Source of the DNA: Burkholderia stagnalis
GTDB taxonomy: Bacteria > Pseudomonadota > Gammaproteobacteria > Burkholderiales > Burkholderiaceae
DNA: 64,000 bases
Assembly (NCBI RefSeq): GCF_902830275.1
Contig: NZ_CADESW010000003.1
Location: forward strand, 124,001-188,000
Reading direction: 5' to 3'
A program made the translations under genes and the position numbers. Under the pieces are notes generated by a model. It ran no database searches. It was not told the origin of the DNA and saw only the letters and a program-made list of their open reading frames with translations. This document shows positions 17,401 to 27,760 of this stretch, one piece after another. How positions within the stretch are numbered: the stretch's first letter is position 1; the number at the start of each line of letters is the position of its first letter.

Positions 17401-18192
17401 GCCGCTCGCGACCTTGACCGGCAGCTTCGCCGGCACGTACGCCATCAGCTGCGGCACGTCGAGCTTGTCGAACTTCAGCTCGATCTCGGATTCGCGCGAA
17501 TGCGCGAACGGCTTGGCGCGGCCGTCGATCGCGATCGGGCTGCCGTCGAACCGCAGGCGCAGCTTCGGCTCGACGAAGATGTCGGTCTTCGACGGCAGCG
17601 TCGCGATGTACGGAATGCCGAGCGTCCAGTTGTCGACCACGTGCTTCTCGTCGAGCAGGCGGTCGTCGAAGTCGATCCGGCCGTCGTTGACCTGGATGTT
17701 CGACACCGAGAAATGCGTCGGCTTGCTTTCCGGCTTCGACGGCGTCGAGAACTTGTCGATCAGGTCGGTGAAGTTGAAGCGCTGCGCGTCGTAGCGAACG
17801 ATGCGAAAGCGCGGCGAATCGATGCGCACTTCGTTGACGATCGGCGCGCCGCGAAACAGCGACGTCCACGACGGCCGCACGACGAGCTTGCCGATGTCGA
17901 TGAAATCGCCCTGCCCGCCGCGCTCGCCGAGATGGATGCCGTCGGCTTCGAGATTCAGCGTGTACGGGTTCAGCGCAATGCGCCGGATCGTGGCCGGGCG
18001 GTCGAGCTCCTTGCTCAACTGCTGTTCGGCGATATGGCGGATCAGCGGCGGCGCCGCAAAGAACCCGAGCAGTCCGAACAGCACCAGGAAGATCAGCACG
18101 CCGACGCCGATGCGTCGGGTCCGGGGCGCGCGCGCGGCGTCGCGCAGCGCAGTCAGCTTGGAGGGAGCGGTTTCTTTGTTGGGACTTGCCAT
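14440..18192 (-). CDS. DUF748 / AsmA-like giant envelope protein
   Basis: A 1250-residue protein. A basic N-terminus is followed by one membrane helix (about 27-49, GVGVLIFLVLFGLLGFFAAP), then a very long periplasmic beta-rich region with repeated LNLSGDVTAQPLKLGLKING-like strands. This is the layout of the DUF748 and AsmA/TamB group of bridge-like proteins, which are thought to move lipids between the two membranes. Ala- and Pro-rich linkers occur near residues 350-390 and 800-850. The C-terminal 180 residues (GYVEFAPGSYDLNDAQQKKL, then VRQYLEGKIDASRMFIVAPK) resemble an OmpA-type peptidoglycan-associated fold. The role in outer-membrane lipid homeostasis is inference from the family. Confidence 0.85.
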   Translation of the reverse strand: MASPNKETAPSKLTALRDAARAPRTRRIGVGVLIFLVLFGLLGFFAAPPLIRHIAEQQLSKELDRPATIRRIALNPYTLNLEADGIHLGERGGQGDFIDIGKLVVRPSWTSLFRGAPIVNEVRIDSPRFRIVRYDAQRFNFTDLIDKFSTPSKPESKPTHFSVSNIQVNDGRIDFDDRLLDEKHVVDNWTLGIPYIATLPSKTDIFVEPKLRLRFDGSPIAIDGRAKPFAHSRESEIELKFDKLDVPQLMAYVPAKLPVKVASGLLSSNLKLNFVMSGETPALRVSGTVDLNDAKVTSAASEPLFAARGVHVAAASLEPLRNILHFDEIRVDQPVVDLARDRQGVLNVEKLAAHPAAAAKAASAPKAASGAPAASGVAVPEAAADTPPLDLTIRHVAIDGGTINLDDRVPTTPTALSLTRLAATLDGFTLQGKTPAKYTLSTSLSRGGDVKAEGAFSLAAKQADAKVAVDALALPALQPYLGEATRARVLDGTLGATVNAKADWAKTPLDAQVADSEVSLKSLKIATPNAKAPAIVLPDARAKIAKIDVAARNAQIASVDASGLALDVTRLKDGKIDLAALASPAQAAVPARTVARKAQAAAPSWHYQIDALNLKDAAANYTDLSTPRPVKLAIKPLQLSVQKISDDLSKPLPVTLQATLNRKGTLNLSGDVTAQPLKLGLKINGNRLDAAAFEPYFGSVLNATVASALLNAQGNLTFAQANDATRASYRGDAALVDVRMLDKVTSDPFAGWRSLALSNLKATYDEKGTDVDAARVTFANFYGRVLLDAQGRLNLKDLVAKESGPAQSLTRDASKGEPVPLSPQAASAAAAQQASAPAAASAPVVVKAAPPPQNPVRMHFGQLVLQNGRVTYTDNFIKPNYTANLVAIKGTVGAFGTDSTTSAPVDVNANLAGNGPISIKGTVNPLIDKPALDLTATAHDIELTNLTPYSAKYAGYPITKGKLNVDLHYQLANDQLSANNHIFIDQLTFGDRVENDTATRLPVKLAISLLKNSRGEIDVNLPVSGSLSNPEFSVGGLIWRAVLNLIAKAVTSPFTLLAHAFGSGGEELGYVEFAPGSYDLNDAQQKKLDTVVKMLNEKSSIRLDLIGRVDPDKDTPGLRDAYVERLVRQQKLKDVVGQGESIDPRTVKIEPAEYHTYLTRAYKAADFKKPRNVIGLQKTLPDADMKQALAEHAPVDEGGLRTLAQNRAQAVRQYLEGKIDASRMFIVAPKLDAKGIEDKGATTRVDFGLK

Positions 18193-18340
18193 GCTGGATT
18201 GCCTAGGGAACGGCTGTCAGGGAATCCGGGGAATCGGAGCGATCCGGCCCGTTTCCCGAAAGTATAGGCGCACTGAATGACCGGACGCAGCTCCGGCGGC
18301 GGCCGCGCCCGTCGGCCGGACGGGCGCGGCGGCGGCGCGA

Positions 18341-19777
18341 TCACTTGCGCACGACGACGGGCGGCATCCAGGAACCGTCGCTCGCCTGTGGCTTCGGCGC
18401 GTAGAGCCGCAGCGCCAGCGCGAAATCCGCGCGCGGCGCGGGCAGCCAGTTCGACGCATTCGCGCCGCCCGGCGACGCGGCCGATACGACGATGTCGACC
18501 GAGCCGTCATGGTTGCGCCGCAGCCGGTCACGATCGCCGAGCGAGCGGCGCGCGCCGCCGACGTCGGGCAGCGCGCCGCTCGTCGTGTAGGGCGTGAGCG
18601 TCCAGAACGCGCGCGCCGGCGGCAGCGCGCCCGGCGCGAAATGCAGCGTGTAGCGGTTCGCGCCGTTCAGCGCATGGCCGTCGCTGTCGATGCGCACGAC
18701 CGCGAGGGTTTCGTCGTCGCGCGTCGCGGTGCCGAACTGCGTGTACGCCGCGTACGCACGCAGCGCGTAGTCCTGGCCGTACTTGCCGGCCGTGTCGCCG
18801 ATCCAGCTCCAGCCGTTCGCGGAGAGCAGGTTCGGCGGCGGCGCCGCGAGCCGCCCGCGCGCTTCGGCAACGCCAGCCGTGGCCGCGGCGAGGCGGTCGC
18901 CCGTCCACAGCACCGGGTAGCCGGCCGACACGCCGATGTCGTCGAGCTGCTGCCGCGCGTGCGCGTCGTCGGCCGGCACGGGGTTGTCCTGCAGCGCCTG
19001 CGCGAAGCGCGCGAAGTACGCCTTCGGGTCGAGCGCGGCGACCTGCTCGGCCGGCGTGCCGCCGCTCGCCGCCTCGGCGGGCGCGCTGCCGGCGTGGACC
19101 GCGACCGATGCGCCGCGCGCCGCGCCGGTGTGAACCGACAGCGGCACCACGCGAATCGCGCGCTGCAGTTTCTTCACCGCGGTCAGGTCTCGGCCACCGC
19201 TCGTCTGCAGGCGAACTTCGAGCCACGCATTGCGCGACGGCACGTCGACACGGGTCACGCCCTTCGGCAGCGTGCCCTGCCAGTCCTTCGCGGCGAAGGC
19301 AATCGTTTGCTGTCGGGCGCCGCCGCGCGGGCCTCGGGCCGCCGCGTTCGACGACCACAGCACGTTGGTCCACATGTCGAGCACGCGGGCGTCCCAGTAA
19401 CGGCCGCGGGTGTCGGGCAAGGTCACGATCACCGGTTCGGCGGCGACGTCGAGCCAGCCGGTCGAGTCGAGCGTGTCGACGCCGGGCAGCGGCGGGTTGA
19501 CCGCGCCGACGGGCGGCAGCGCCTGCGCGTGGCGCAGCGTGTTGAGCGGCGCCTGGCCCGGCTGCGCGCCGTCGCCGCCGGTGGCGGCGTCCTTCGCGAC
19601 GTCCATCAGCACGAGCGGATACGCATAGATATAGGAATCGGCCACTTCGGCGCGCATCCAGCCGGTCTTTCGCTGGATCACGTCCGGTTGCGACGCGCAT
19701 CCGGCCAGGAGCGCTGCAATAGTCAGCAACGCGCACGCGCGCCGCACGGAGACGGGTTCTCGTCGGGTTTTTATCAT
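18341..19777 (-). CDS. DUF1254/DUF1214 lipoprotein
   Basis: A 478-residue protein with a lipoprotein signal (LLTIAALLAGC, acyl-Cys27). The first part (about 40-200: SYIYAYPLVLMDVAKDAATG, TLPDTRGRYWDARVLDMW) is the DUF1254 domain, and the C-terminal part (NRYTLHFAPGALPPARAFWT, then SVDIVVSAASPG) is DUF1214. These paired domains are common in Burkholderiales and have no established biochemical role. The central segment (210-260) is Ala/Gly-rich and probably a linker. The gene ends 148 bp before the DUF748 gene and is read in the same direction, without an obvious terminator between. Confidence 0.88.
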   Translation of the reverse strand: MIKTRREPVSVRRACALLTIAALLAGCASQPDVIQRKTGWMRAEVADSYIYAYPLVLMDVAKDAATGGDGAQPGQAPLNTLRHAQALPPVGAVNPPLPGVDTLDSTGWLDVAAEPVIVTLPDTRGRYWDARVLDMWTNVLWSSNAAARGPRGGARQQTIAFAAKDWQGTLPKGVTRVDVPSRNAWLEVRLQTSGGRDLTAVKKLQRAIRVVPLSVHTGAARGASVAVHAGSAPAEAASGGTPAEQVAALDPKAYFARFAQALQDNPVPADDAHARQQLDDIGVSAGYPVLWTGDRLAAATAGVAEARGRLAAPPPNLLSANGWSWIGDTAGKYGQDYALRAYAAYTQFGTATRDDETLAVVRIDSDGHALNGANRYTLHFAPGALPPARAFWTLTPYTTSGALPDVGGARRSLGDRDRLRRNHDGSVDIVVSAASPGGANASNWLPAPRADFALALRLYAPKPQASDGSWMPPVVVRK

Positions 19778-20222
19778 TGATGGCTGGCCGTATGTATTTC
19801 TTTAAAAATCAGCGCATTGCGCATCGCGCACGTGGTAATGCCGACGCAAGGCGAGGTCAGTCGCGGGGCTTCCCCGGCCTGCCCCGGCGCGGTCTCACGG
19901 CGATGGGCGCTGATATCAGGCCGGTATCATAGCGCCTTGGGGCAATCCCCAATATGGCGAATAGCTTGCATGTTTGCGGCTGGCGAAACGGCGGCGGCGG
20001 GAAACGGCGAGCGTGTTCGGAAATCGCTTCCGCTTGTCGAGAGACAAACCCGCCCCGCGATCGAAAACCTCCATATGGATCCGCGCGTCAGAATGGGCAT
20101 CGTGAATGCCTGTTCGAATCCTGCGCGTACCCGACACTTGCAACCAGGGCTTGACCTTCCCACTATTGGAATGTTGATACTGGGCTCGTCTGCGGCTCAG
20201 ACCGCGCTTTTGGGAACCCGAC
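19778..20222. other. 445-bp divergent intergenic region, lipoprotein / copA
   Basis: No gene is convincing here; in particular no MerR-family regulator is encoded. Besides the metal-type promoter near the right end it contains an imperfect dyad GGCGCT (19906-19911) ... AGCGCC (19931-19936), with GATAT/GTATC between, of unknown role. Confidence 0.5.
20151..20181 (+). promoter_or_regulatory. MerR/CueR-type promoter of copA (19-bp spacer)
   Basis: TTGACC (20151-20156) and GATACT (20176-20181) are separated by exactly 19 bp, the lengthened spacing characteristic of promoters activated by DNA-distorting MerR-family proteins. The spacer region reads ACCTTCC-N7-GGAATGT, close to the CueR dyad ACCTTCC-N7-GGAAGGT. 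It sits 41 bp upstream of the copper ATPase start. Confidence 0.88.
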
Positions 20223-23300
<3,078 letters not shown>

Positions 23301-23324
23301 CGGCGCGCCGTTGGAACAGTGAAG

Positions 23325-23354
23325 ACGGGCCCGGTTTCACCGGGCCTGTTCATT
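23325..23354. terminator. terminator between copA and the GNAT gene
   Basis: An 11-bp stem (ACGGGCCCGGT / ACCGGGCCTGT, one wobble pair) with a three-base loop, followed by TCATTT. It sits between the convergent stops of copA (23300) and the acetyltransferase (23368) and may serve both, mainly copA. Confidence 0.75.
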
Positions 23355-23367
23355 TGAGGGGCGGGCG

Positions 23368-23847
23368 CTAGCCCGACACGACCGGCTTGATCAGCGTGGT
23401 CGTGATCGGCACGAAGCCGCACGCGCGATACAGCGCCCGCGCGGCCGCGTTGTGATTGAAGACCGACAGCCCGATTTCGGTGACGCCGTGCCGGCGCGCG
23501 TCGGCCTCGAGCGCATCCAGCACGCGCGTGGCCCAGCCCTGACGGCGCCGGGGCGGTGCGATGTCGAGGTCGTAGATGAACAGCGTGCGATTCGGCCCTT
23601 CGGTCACGATCGCGAACCAGAGATCGCCGATCGCGTCGCCGGTGGCATCGTCGACGAGCGACACGATCGTCTGGCCGGCGGTCAGCAGGCCGTCTGGAAG
23701 CAGCGTATCGAAGCAGGCCCGGGCGCGCGCGGCCGCCTCGTCGGCGGGGTTCTGCCCGGATAGCACGAGATCGCGCGCGTAGCCGTCGATGGCCCGCGCG
23801 CGGTAGGCGCGAAATTCGCCGGCCGTCATCGGCCGCATCTGCAACAT
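23368..23847 (-). CDS. GNAT-family N-acetyltransferase
   Basis: A 159-residue acetyltransferase of the GNAT fold. The acetyl-CoA binding motif A is IAPPRRRQGWATRVLDALEA (about 97-116, pattern Q/RxxGxA), followed by LSVFNHNAAARALYRACGF, the usual motif B asparagine and tyrosine. The N-terminal part (MTAGEFRAYRARAIDGYARDL) is typical of a subfamily with unknown substrates. It ends convergent to copA and has no close partner upstream except the VNTR and the small gene. A second ATG three codons downstream of the first could be the real start. Confidence 0.85.
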   Translation of the reverse strand: MLQMRPMTAGEFRAYRARAIDGYARDLVLSGQNPADEAAARARACFDTLLPDGLLTAGQTIVSLVDDATGDAIGDLWFAIVTEGPNRTLFIYDLDIAPPRRRQGWATRVLDALEADARRHGVTEIGLSVFNHNAAARALYRACGFVPITTTLIKPVVSG

Positions 23848-23956
23848 GGCCCGGTCGCCGTGTGAGGGAACGGATTTCCAGTGTAGCGGGACAGCCGCGC
23901 AGTGTGCGCGGCGCGGGAGCGGAAAGGCCTGCGCGTGCGCATTGCACGCCGCGCGG

Positions 23957-24068
23957 GGCGAATCGGCGAATCGGCGAATCGGCGAATCGGCGAATCGGCG
24001 AATCGGCGAATCAGCGAATCAGCGAATCGGCGAATCGGCGAATCGGCGAATCAGCGAATCAGCGAATC
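23957..24068. repeat. 8-bp VNTR, 14 copies (GGCGAATC / AGCGAATC)
   Basis: Fourteen perfect octamers in a row, differing only in the first base in the order G x7, A x2, G x3, A x2, with a partial fifteenth. Phase is kept throughout. The right end overlaps the last codons of a 51-residue gene on the minus strand, whose TGA is inside the array. Confidence 0.96.
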
Positions 24069-24222
24069 AGCGACGATACAGGCACAGCGGCACGAGGTGC
24101 GAGCGGCGCAGGCGCTCGGCTTCGGCGCGACGCGCGGCGTACGAATATTCCGCATCGAGCGGCAGGTGCGGCGAAACGAACAGGTCGTCGATCTTTTGCA
24201 GCAGGGCGAGGATGAAGCTCAT
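24067..24222 (-). CDS. 51-residue protein whose stop codon lies at the VNTR edge
   Basis: The peptide starts MSFILALLQKIDDLFVSPHL and continues with DAEYSYAARRAEAERLRRSH, ending LYRR. It is amphipathic with a hydrophobic start and a basic, Arg-rich second half, similar in size and style to small Burkholderiales proteins such as the DUF3563 or DUF1127 groups, but I cannot assign it to one. GGAG stands seven bases before the ATG. Upstream are two identical dyads (next entry), which suggests tight regulation. The TGA at 24067-24069 is formed partly by the first repeat unit read on the minus strand. Confidence is moderate because of its size. Confidence 0.62.
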   Translation of the reverse strand: MSFILALLQKIDDLFVSPHLPLDAEYSYAARRAEAERLRRSHLVPLCLYRR

Positions 24223-24242
24223 GTGCGACTCCGACAGGGATG

Positions 24243-24290
24243 ACTAGGGTTTTCCCTTAGATGAACGCCATTCTAAGGGTTTTCCCTAAA
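24243..24290. promoter_or_regulatory. two CTAAGGG-AAAA-CCCTTAG dyads upstream of the 51-residue gene
   Basis: The core AGGGTTTTCCCT occurs at 24246-24257 and again at 24276-24287, exactly 30 bp apart. On the minus strand each reads as an inverted repeat with arms CTAAGGG / CCCTTAG (second arms imperfect) around AAAA. They lie 24-65 bp upstream of the small gene's start, where an operator or activator site would be expected. Confidence 0.65.
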
Positions 24291-24340
24291 CTCTGCCAGC
24301 ACACCGCTGCAATTTGCCGCAACCGGCCGATAGGGTCGGA

Positions 24341-25744
24341 TTACTTGATGCCGCGACGGCCATGCTTCACGGCCACCGGCTTCTGGGCCGGCGCCGGGCG
24401 GCTCACGCTGCGCTCCAGGCGGTTGACCTGCGTCATCAGCATGTCGTTGTGCTGCTCCAGCGTCATCACGCTGGCCTGCTGCGTCGTCAGGTCGGCCTTC
24501 AGGCGGTCGATCCGCTGCTGCTGGGCGGCAGCCTCCTGCTTCAGCCGGGATACCTGGATCGTCTGCAGCACCAGCGCGGCGAGCCCGGCCAGCACGACGA
24601 CGGCCAGCGCGAGCAGCAGGCGGTTCACCCGGCGCATTTCGCGATCGGCCGCGCGGTGCAGCGCGGTCGTTTCCGCTTGCAGCGCGGCAAGGCGCTCGGA
24701 AAGCGGACGCAGGTGCGCATCGGGATCGAACGCAGGGGTGGCGGCGGATGCATCGTCCGATTGCGCCGCGAGGGACGGCTCGACGCGGTCGGAGGAAGGC
24801 TTCGTGATGATCGACGCCACGGAGGCGGCCGTGCGCGATGGGGATGGCGTCGCCGCAACGGCAGACGCGGCGAGGATGGCCGTTGAGGCCTCCTCCGGGA
24901 TATCAGGTTGGCTCGGCGCGGGCGCCGCGTCGTCCGCTGCCGGCCCGGACGGCGCCGCCGCTTCGCGCGCGGTTGCCGTCGATGCGCGGCGCTTCGCCCC
25001 CGCCGACGAACGGGCGCCGGCCGCGCGTGGAGCGGCCGCCTTCGTTGCCAGGCCGGCGGCGGCGATTTCCTCGGCGTCGTTTGGCGGTTCGCGGTCCTGC
25101 GTGGACGACGTGATAGCGGCGGTGGTGCCATCGGCGCCGGTCGGCGCATCCTTCACCGAAATGTCGGACGTCGCTTCCGTCGCAATGTCGTCAGTCGAAT
25201 GGCCATTCACGCCGATCGGCACATCCTTCGCCAACCCATCGGACGCCGCTTTCGACTCGACATCGGCAGCGGCCACATTCCCTGCGCCATGCGAAGCGCC
25301 CTCTGCGATCGCGTCGCCCGAAGCAACTTCACCGGACGCGGCCGCCCGGCCGTCAGCCTCTGCAACCGCGCTGTCGACAACGGCAATTGCGTCGCCCCCG
25401 CCCATCGCAGCATGCACGTCCGCTGCCAACGTCTGCGGCGCGTCGAACCCGTCGAGCATCGCCTGCTGATGCGCGTGCGCATCGTCGACGACGACCTCCG
25501 TATCGGCGGCCACCGCCTGGCGCGCCGCCATCTGCACCCGCTCGCCCGCGTCGAGCACCGGATCGCCGAACAGGTCGAGCGTGCGCTCGTCGCGGTGCGT
25601 GTCGGCGGCCTGCGCATCGCGGCCGGGCTGCAGCGCCGCGCGGGCAGGCGCACGGCCCGCCGCTGCTGCGGCAGCGCGTCGGCGCGGCTTCGCGGAGGAC
25701 GGGCGGTTGGAACGGGAACGGGGCGTAGCGACGGGTTCGGTCAT
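24341..25744 (-). CDS. low-complexity protein with one membrane helix and a C-terminal coiled coil
   Basis: A 467-residue protein. Residues 1-60 are basic and Ser/Pro/Arg/Ala-rich; 60-330 are low-complexity, rich in Ala, Asp, Thr and Ser and probably disordered. A coiled coil (PLSERLAALQAETTALHRAA) is followed by a membrane segment near 375-400 (LLLALAVVVLAGLAALVLQT) and a second coiled coil (LKQEAAAQQQRIDRLKADLT), with a basic tail. Bitopic proteins of this shape often act in cell-envelope scaffolding, but no family was recognised. The start at 25744 (MTEPVATPRSRSNRP) lacks a strong ribosome-binding site; an upstream in-frame ATG would add a basic extension. Function unknown. Confidence 0.7.
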   Translation of the reverse strand: MTEPVATPRSRSNRPSSAKPRRRAAAAAAGRAPARAALQPGRDAQAADTHRDERTLDLFGDPVLDAGERVQMAARQAVAADTEVVVDDAHAHQQAMLDGFDAPQTLAADVHAAMGGGDAIAVVDSAVAEADGRAAASGEVASGDAIAEGASHGAGNVAAADVESKAASDGLAKDVPIGVNGHSTDDIATEATSDISVKDAPTGADGTTAAITSSTQDREPPNDAEEIAAAGLATKAAAPRAAGARSSAGAKRRASTATAREAAAPSGPAADDAAPAPSQPDIPEEASTAILAASAVAATPSPSRTAASVASIITKPSSDRVEPSLAAQSDDASAATPAFDPDAHLRPLSERLAALQAETTALHRAADREMRRVNRLLLALAVVVLAGLAALVLQTIQVSRLKQEAAAQQQRIDRLKADLTTQQASVMTLEQHNDMLMTQVNRLERSVSRPAPAQKPVAVKHGRRGIK

Positions 25745-25848
25745 GGAGATCGGGTGCGTGGCCCCGCGAACGCGGGACCGGAACGTCGAACGGAATCGGT
25801 GACCGGGCATTGTCGCATGGCCGGTCACCAATCAATATGACCTGTCGC

Positions 25849-26544
25849 CTATTCGCCACCGGACAAACCGTTCCCCTCTTCGCAGCGCGTCACGCCGGGC
25901 AGCGCGCGCAGCGTGTCGCGAATCGCCTGGTATTCGACGTCGGACACCCGTGCGAGCGCGATGCGCACGTCGTCGTGCTCGTCGCTGTCCTCGGCCTGCT
26001 GGACGATGAACTGCTTCACGCGCGCACTGTTGGGCCCGAGCGCCGCGTGCAGCGAGTCGAACGTCAGCGTGCCGCGCTCGACGGTGAGCACGAGCTGGCG
26101 CCGCTGCCGCACCGTGAAGTAGCGCCGCTCCAGCGGCTTCACGCCCGCCAGGATGACAAGGATGATGAACGTCGCCGAAATCGACGCGACGTAGAGCCCG
26201 CCGCCCACCGCGAGGCCGATCGCCGCGACCGACCACAGGCTCGCGGCCGTCGTCAGCCCGCGCACGATCTCGCCGCGCAGCAGGATCGACCCCGCGCCGA
26301 GAAAGCCGATGCCGGACACGACCTGCGCGGCGACCCGCGACGGATCGAGCACGACGTGCGGGCTGCCGAGCGCGTCGGCGAAGCCGAACGCCGACACGAT
26401 CATGATCAGCGCCGAGCCGACGCACACGAGCATGTGGGTTCGCAGGCCGGCCGCCCACGAAAGACGCTCCCGCTCGAAGCCGATGACACTGCCGAGCGCC
26501 GCCGCCAGGATGAGCCGCATCACGAGTTCAACGTTGCCGAGCAT
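25849..26544 (-). CDS. MgtC/SapB family membrane protein
   Basis: A 231-residue inner-membrane protein. Four hydrophobic segments lie in the first 140 residues, with the family signatures GSVIGFERER at about 18-27 and QVVSGIGFLGAGSILL, followed by a soluble C-terminal domain of about 85 residues, as in MgtC of Salmonella (an ACT-like fold). MgtC proteins act in magnesium limitation and intramacrophage survival and inhibit the F-type ATPase in some species. AGGAGGG precedes the ATG. It stands alone, diverging from the epimerase gene by about 110 bp. No Mg-sensing leader could be recognised. Confidence 0.9.
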   Translation of the reverse strand: MLGNVELVMRLILAAALGSVIGFERERLSWAAGLRTHMLVCVGSALIMIVSAFGFADALGSPHVVLDPSRVAAQVVSGIGFLGAGSILLRGEIVRGLTTAASLWSVAAIGLAVGGGLYVASISATFIILVILAGVKPLERRYFTVRQRRQLVLTVERGTLTFDSLHAALGPNSARVKQFIVQQAEDSDEHDDVRIALARVSDVEYQAIRDTLRALPGVTRCEEGNGLSGGE

Positions 26545-26656
26545 CGGATTTCCCTCCTTTTTCTGGTGCCGGTCGCGCGGAATGCTTTATCCTTGGCCGC
26601 GGCCGCGCGCTTCCGGGCCGCGCCGACACGTTTCGATTCACGCGTTCAACCCCGCC

Positions 26657-27760
26657 ATGTCCGACTCCGCTTCCACCCAAGCCGCCCAACTGCGCCACCA
26701 TTTCGCGCGCGTCATCCTGCCGATCTGGCGGGGTTCGGGGTTCGACCGCACGATGCAGCTGCCGTTCGAGGCCGTCGATCCGGCCACCCATGCGCCGCTG
26801 CCCGTCACGCGCTATCGCGCAATGGCCTGCGCACGGCAGCTGTTCGTATTCGCGCAGGCGGGCGAGGCCGGCCACGCGGCAACCCTGTTCGATGCATTGT
26901 GCCGGCGCTTCCGCGACACTCGCCACGGCGGCTGGCACTTCAGCATCGACGCGGCCGGCGCGCCGCTCGACACGACCAAGGACCTGTACACGCATGCGTT
27001 CATCGTGTTCGCGTGCGCCGCCCATTACGCGGCGTCGGGCGAGCGCGCCGCGCGCACGGTCGCCGAGGACACCGCCGCGCTGATCCAGGACCGCTTCGCG
27101 CCGCAGCGCGGCAGCGCATTGCTCGACGCCGCGCGTCACGACGATTTCTCGTCGTCGGGCAACGGCCCGCTGCAGAACCCGCTGATGCATCTGACGGAAG
27201 CGTGGCTCGCCGCGGCCGACGCGTTCGGCGACACGGCGTTCGACGACGCGCTCGGCCGGACCGCGCAGGCGGTGGAGCACGCGTTCGTCGACACGGCAAC
27301 CGGCTGCATCGCCGAGCTGCCGCTCGGCGCGGCGGACAACCGCTTCGAGCCGGGACATCAATTCGAATGGTTCTATCTGGCCGACGCGGCCGGCGCGCGC
27401 GTCGCGCACACCGGCCTGCGCGATGCGCTCGCGCGGGCCTTCGTGTTTGCCGAGCGGCACGGCGTCGATCCGCTGACGGGCGGCGTCAGCGCCGCGCTCG
27501 ACGCGCAGGGCGCGTGCCTCGACGGCACGCAGCGGATCTGGGCGCAGACCGAATACCTGCGCGCGCTTGCGACGCACGGCAGCACGCCTGCGTCCGCGCC
27601 GCTCGCGACGCAGGCCGCGCGCTTCGCCGCGCGCTTCCTGCATCCGCGCGGCTGGTTCGAGTGCAAGACGGCCGACGGGCAGGTGTCGCGCGCCGACATG
27701 CCGTCGACGACGCCCTACCACCTCGCGACCGCTTACGCGGCGCTGCCTTCCGGCGCGTAA
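26657..27760 (+). CDS. AGE-family sugar epimerase/isomerase
   Basis: A 367-residue (alpha/alpha)6-barrel protein of the N-acylglucosamine 2-epimerase family. Conserved elements include [43 protein letters not shown] (with the catalytic-type histidine), [29 protein letters not shown] and [12 protein letters not shown]. The family includes epimerases and aldose-ketose isomerases for mannose, glucose and cellobiose; the substrate cannot be told from sequence, though mannose-fructose isomerisation is plausible. Its last 28 bases overlap, on the opposite strand, the last codons of the chemoreceptor gene. Confidence 0.82.
   Translation: MSDSASTQAAQLRHHFARVILPIWRGSGFDRTMQLPFEAVDPATHAPLPVTRYRAMACARQLFVFAQAGEAGHAATLFDALCRRFRDTRHGGWHFSIDAAGAPLDTTKDLYTHAFIVFACAAHYAASGERAARTVAEDTAALIQDRFAPQRGSALLDAARHDDFSSSGNGPLQNPLMHLTEAWLAAADAFGDTAFDDALGRTAQAVEHAFVDTATGCIAELPLGAADNRFEPGHQFEWFYLADAAGARVAHTGLRDALARAFVFAERHGVDPLTGGVSAALDAQGACLDGTQRIWAQTEYLRALATHGSTPASAPLATQAARFAARFLHPRGWFECKTADGQVSRADMPSTTPYHLATAYAALPSGA

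Noticed and set aside
14617-18267. 1216-codon open frame opposite the DUF748 gene
   Set aside because: Antisense shadow with extreme Arg content and no domain; the minus-strand gene has signal anchor and family features.
23957-24247. Coding frames running through the GGCGAATC repeat on the + strand
   Set aside because: Frames read only repeats such as RRIGESAN and change with copy number; the 51-residue gene on the minus strand has a start signal and regulatory dyads instead.
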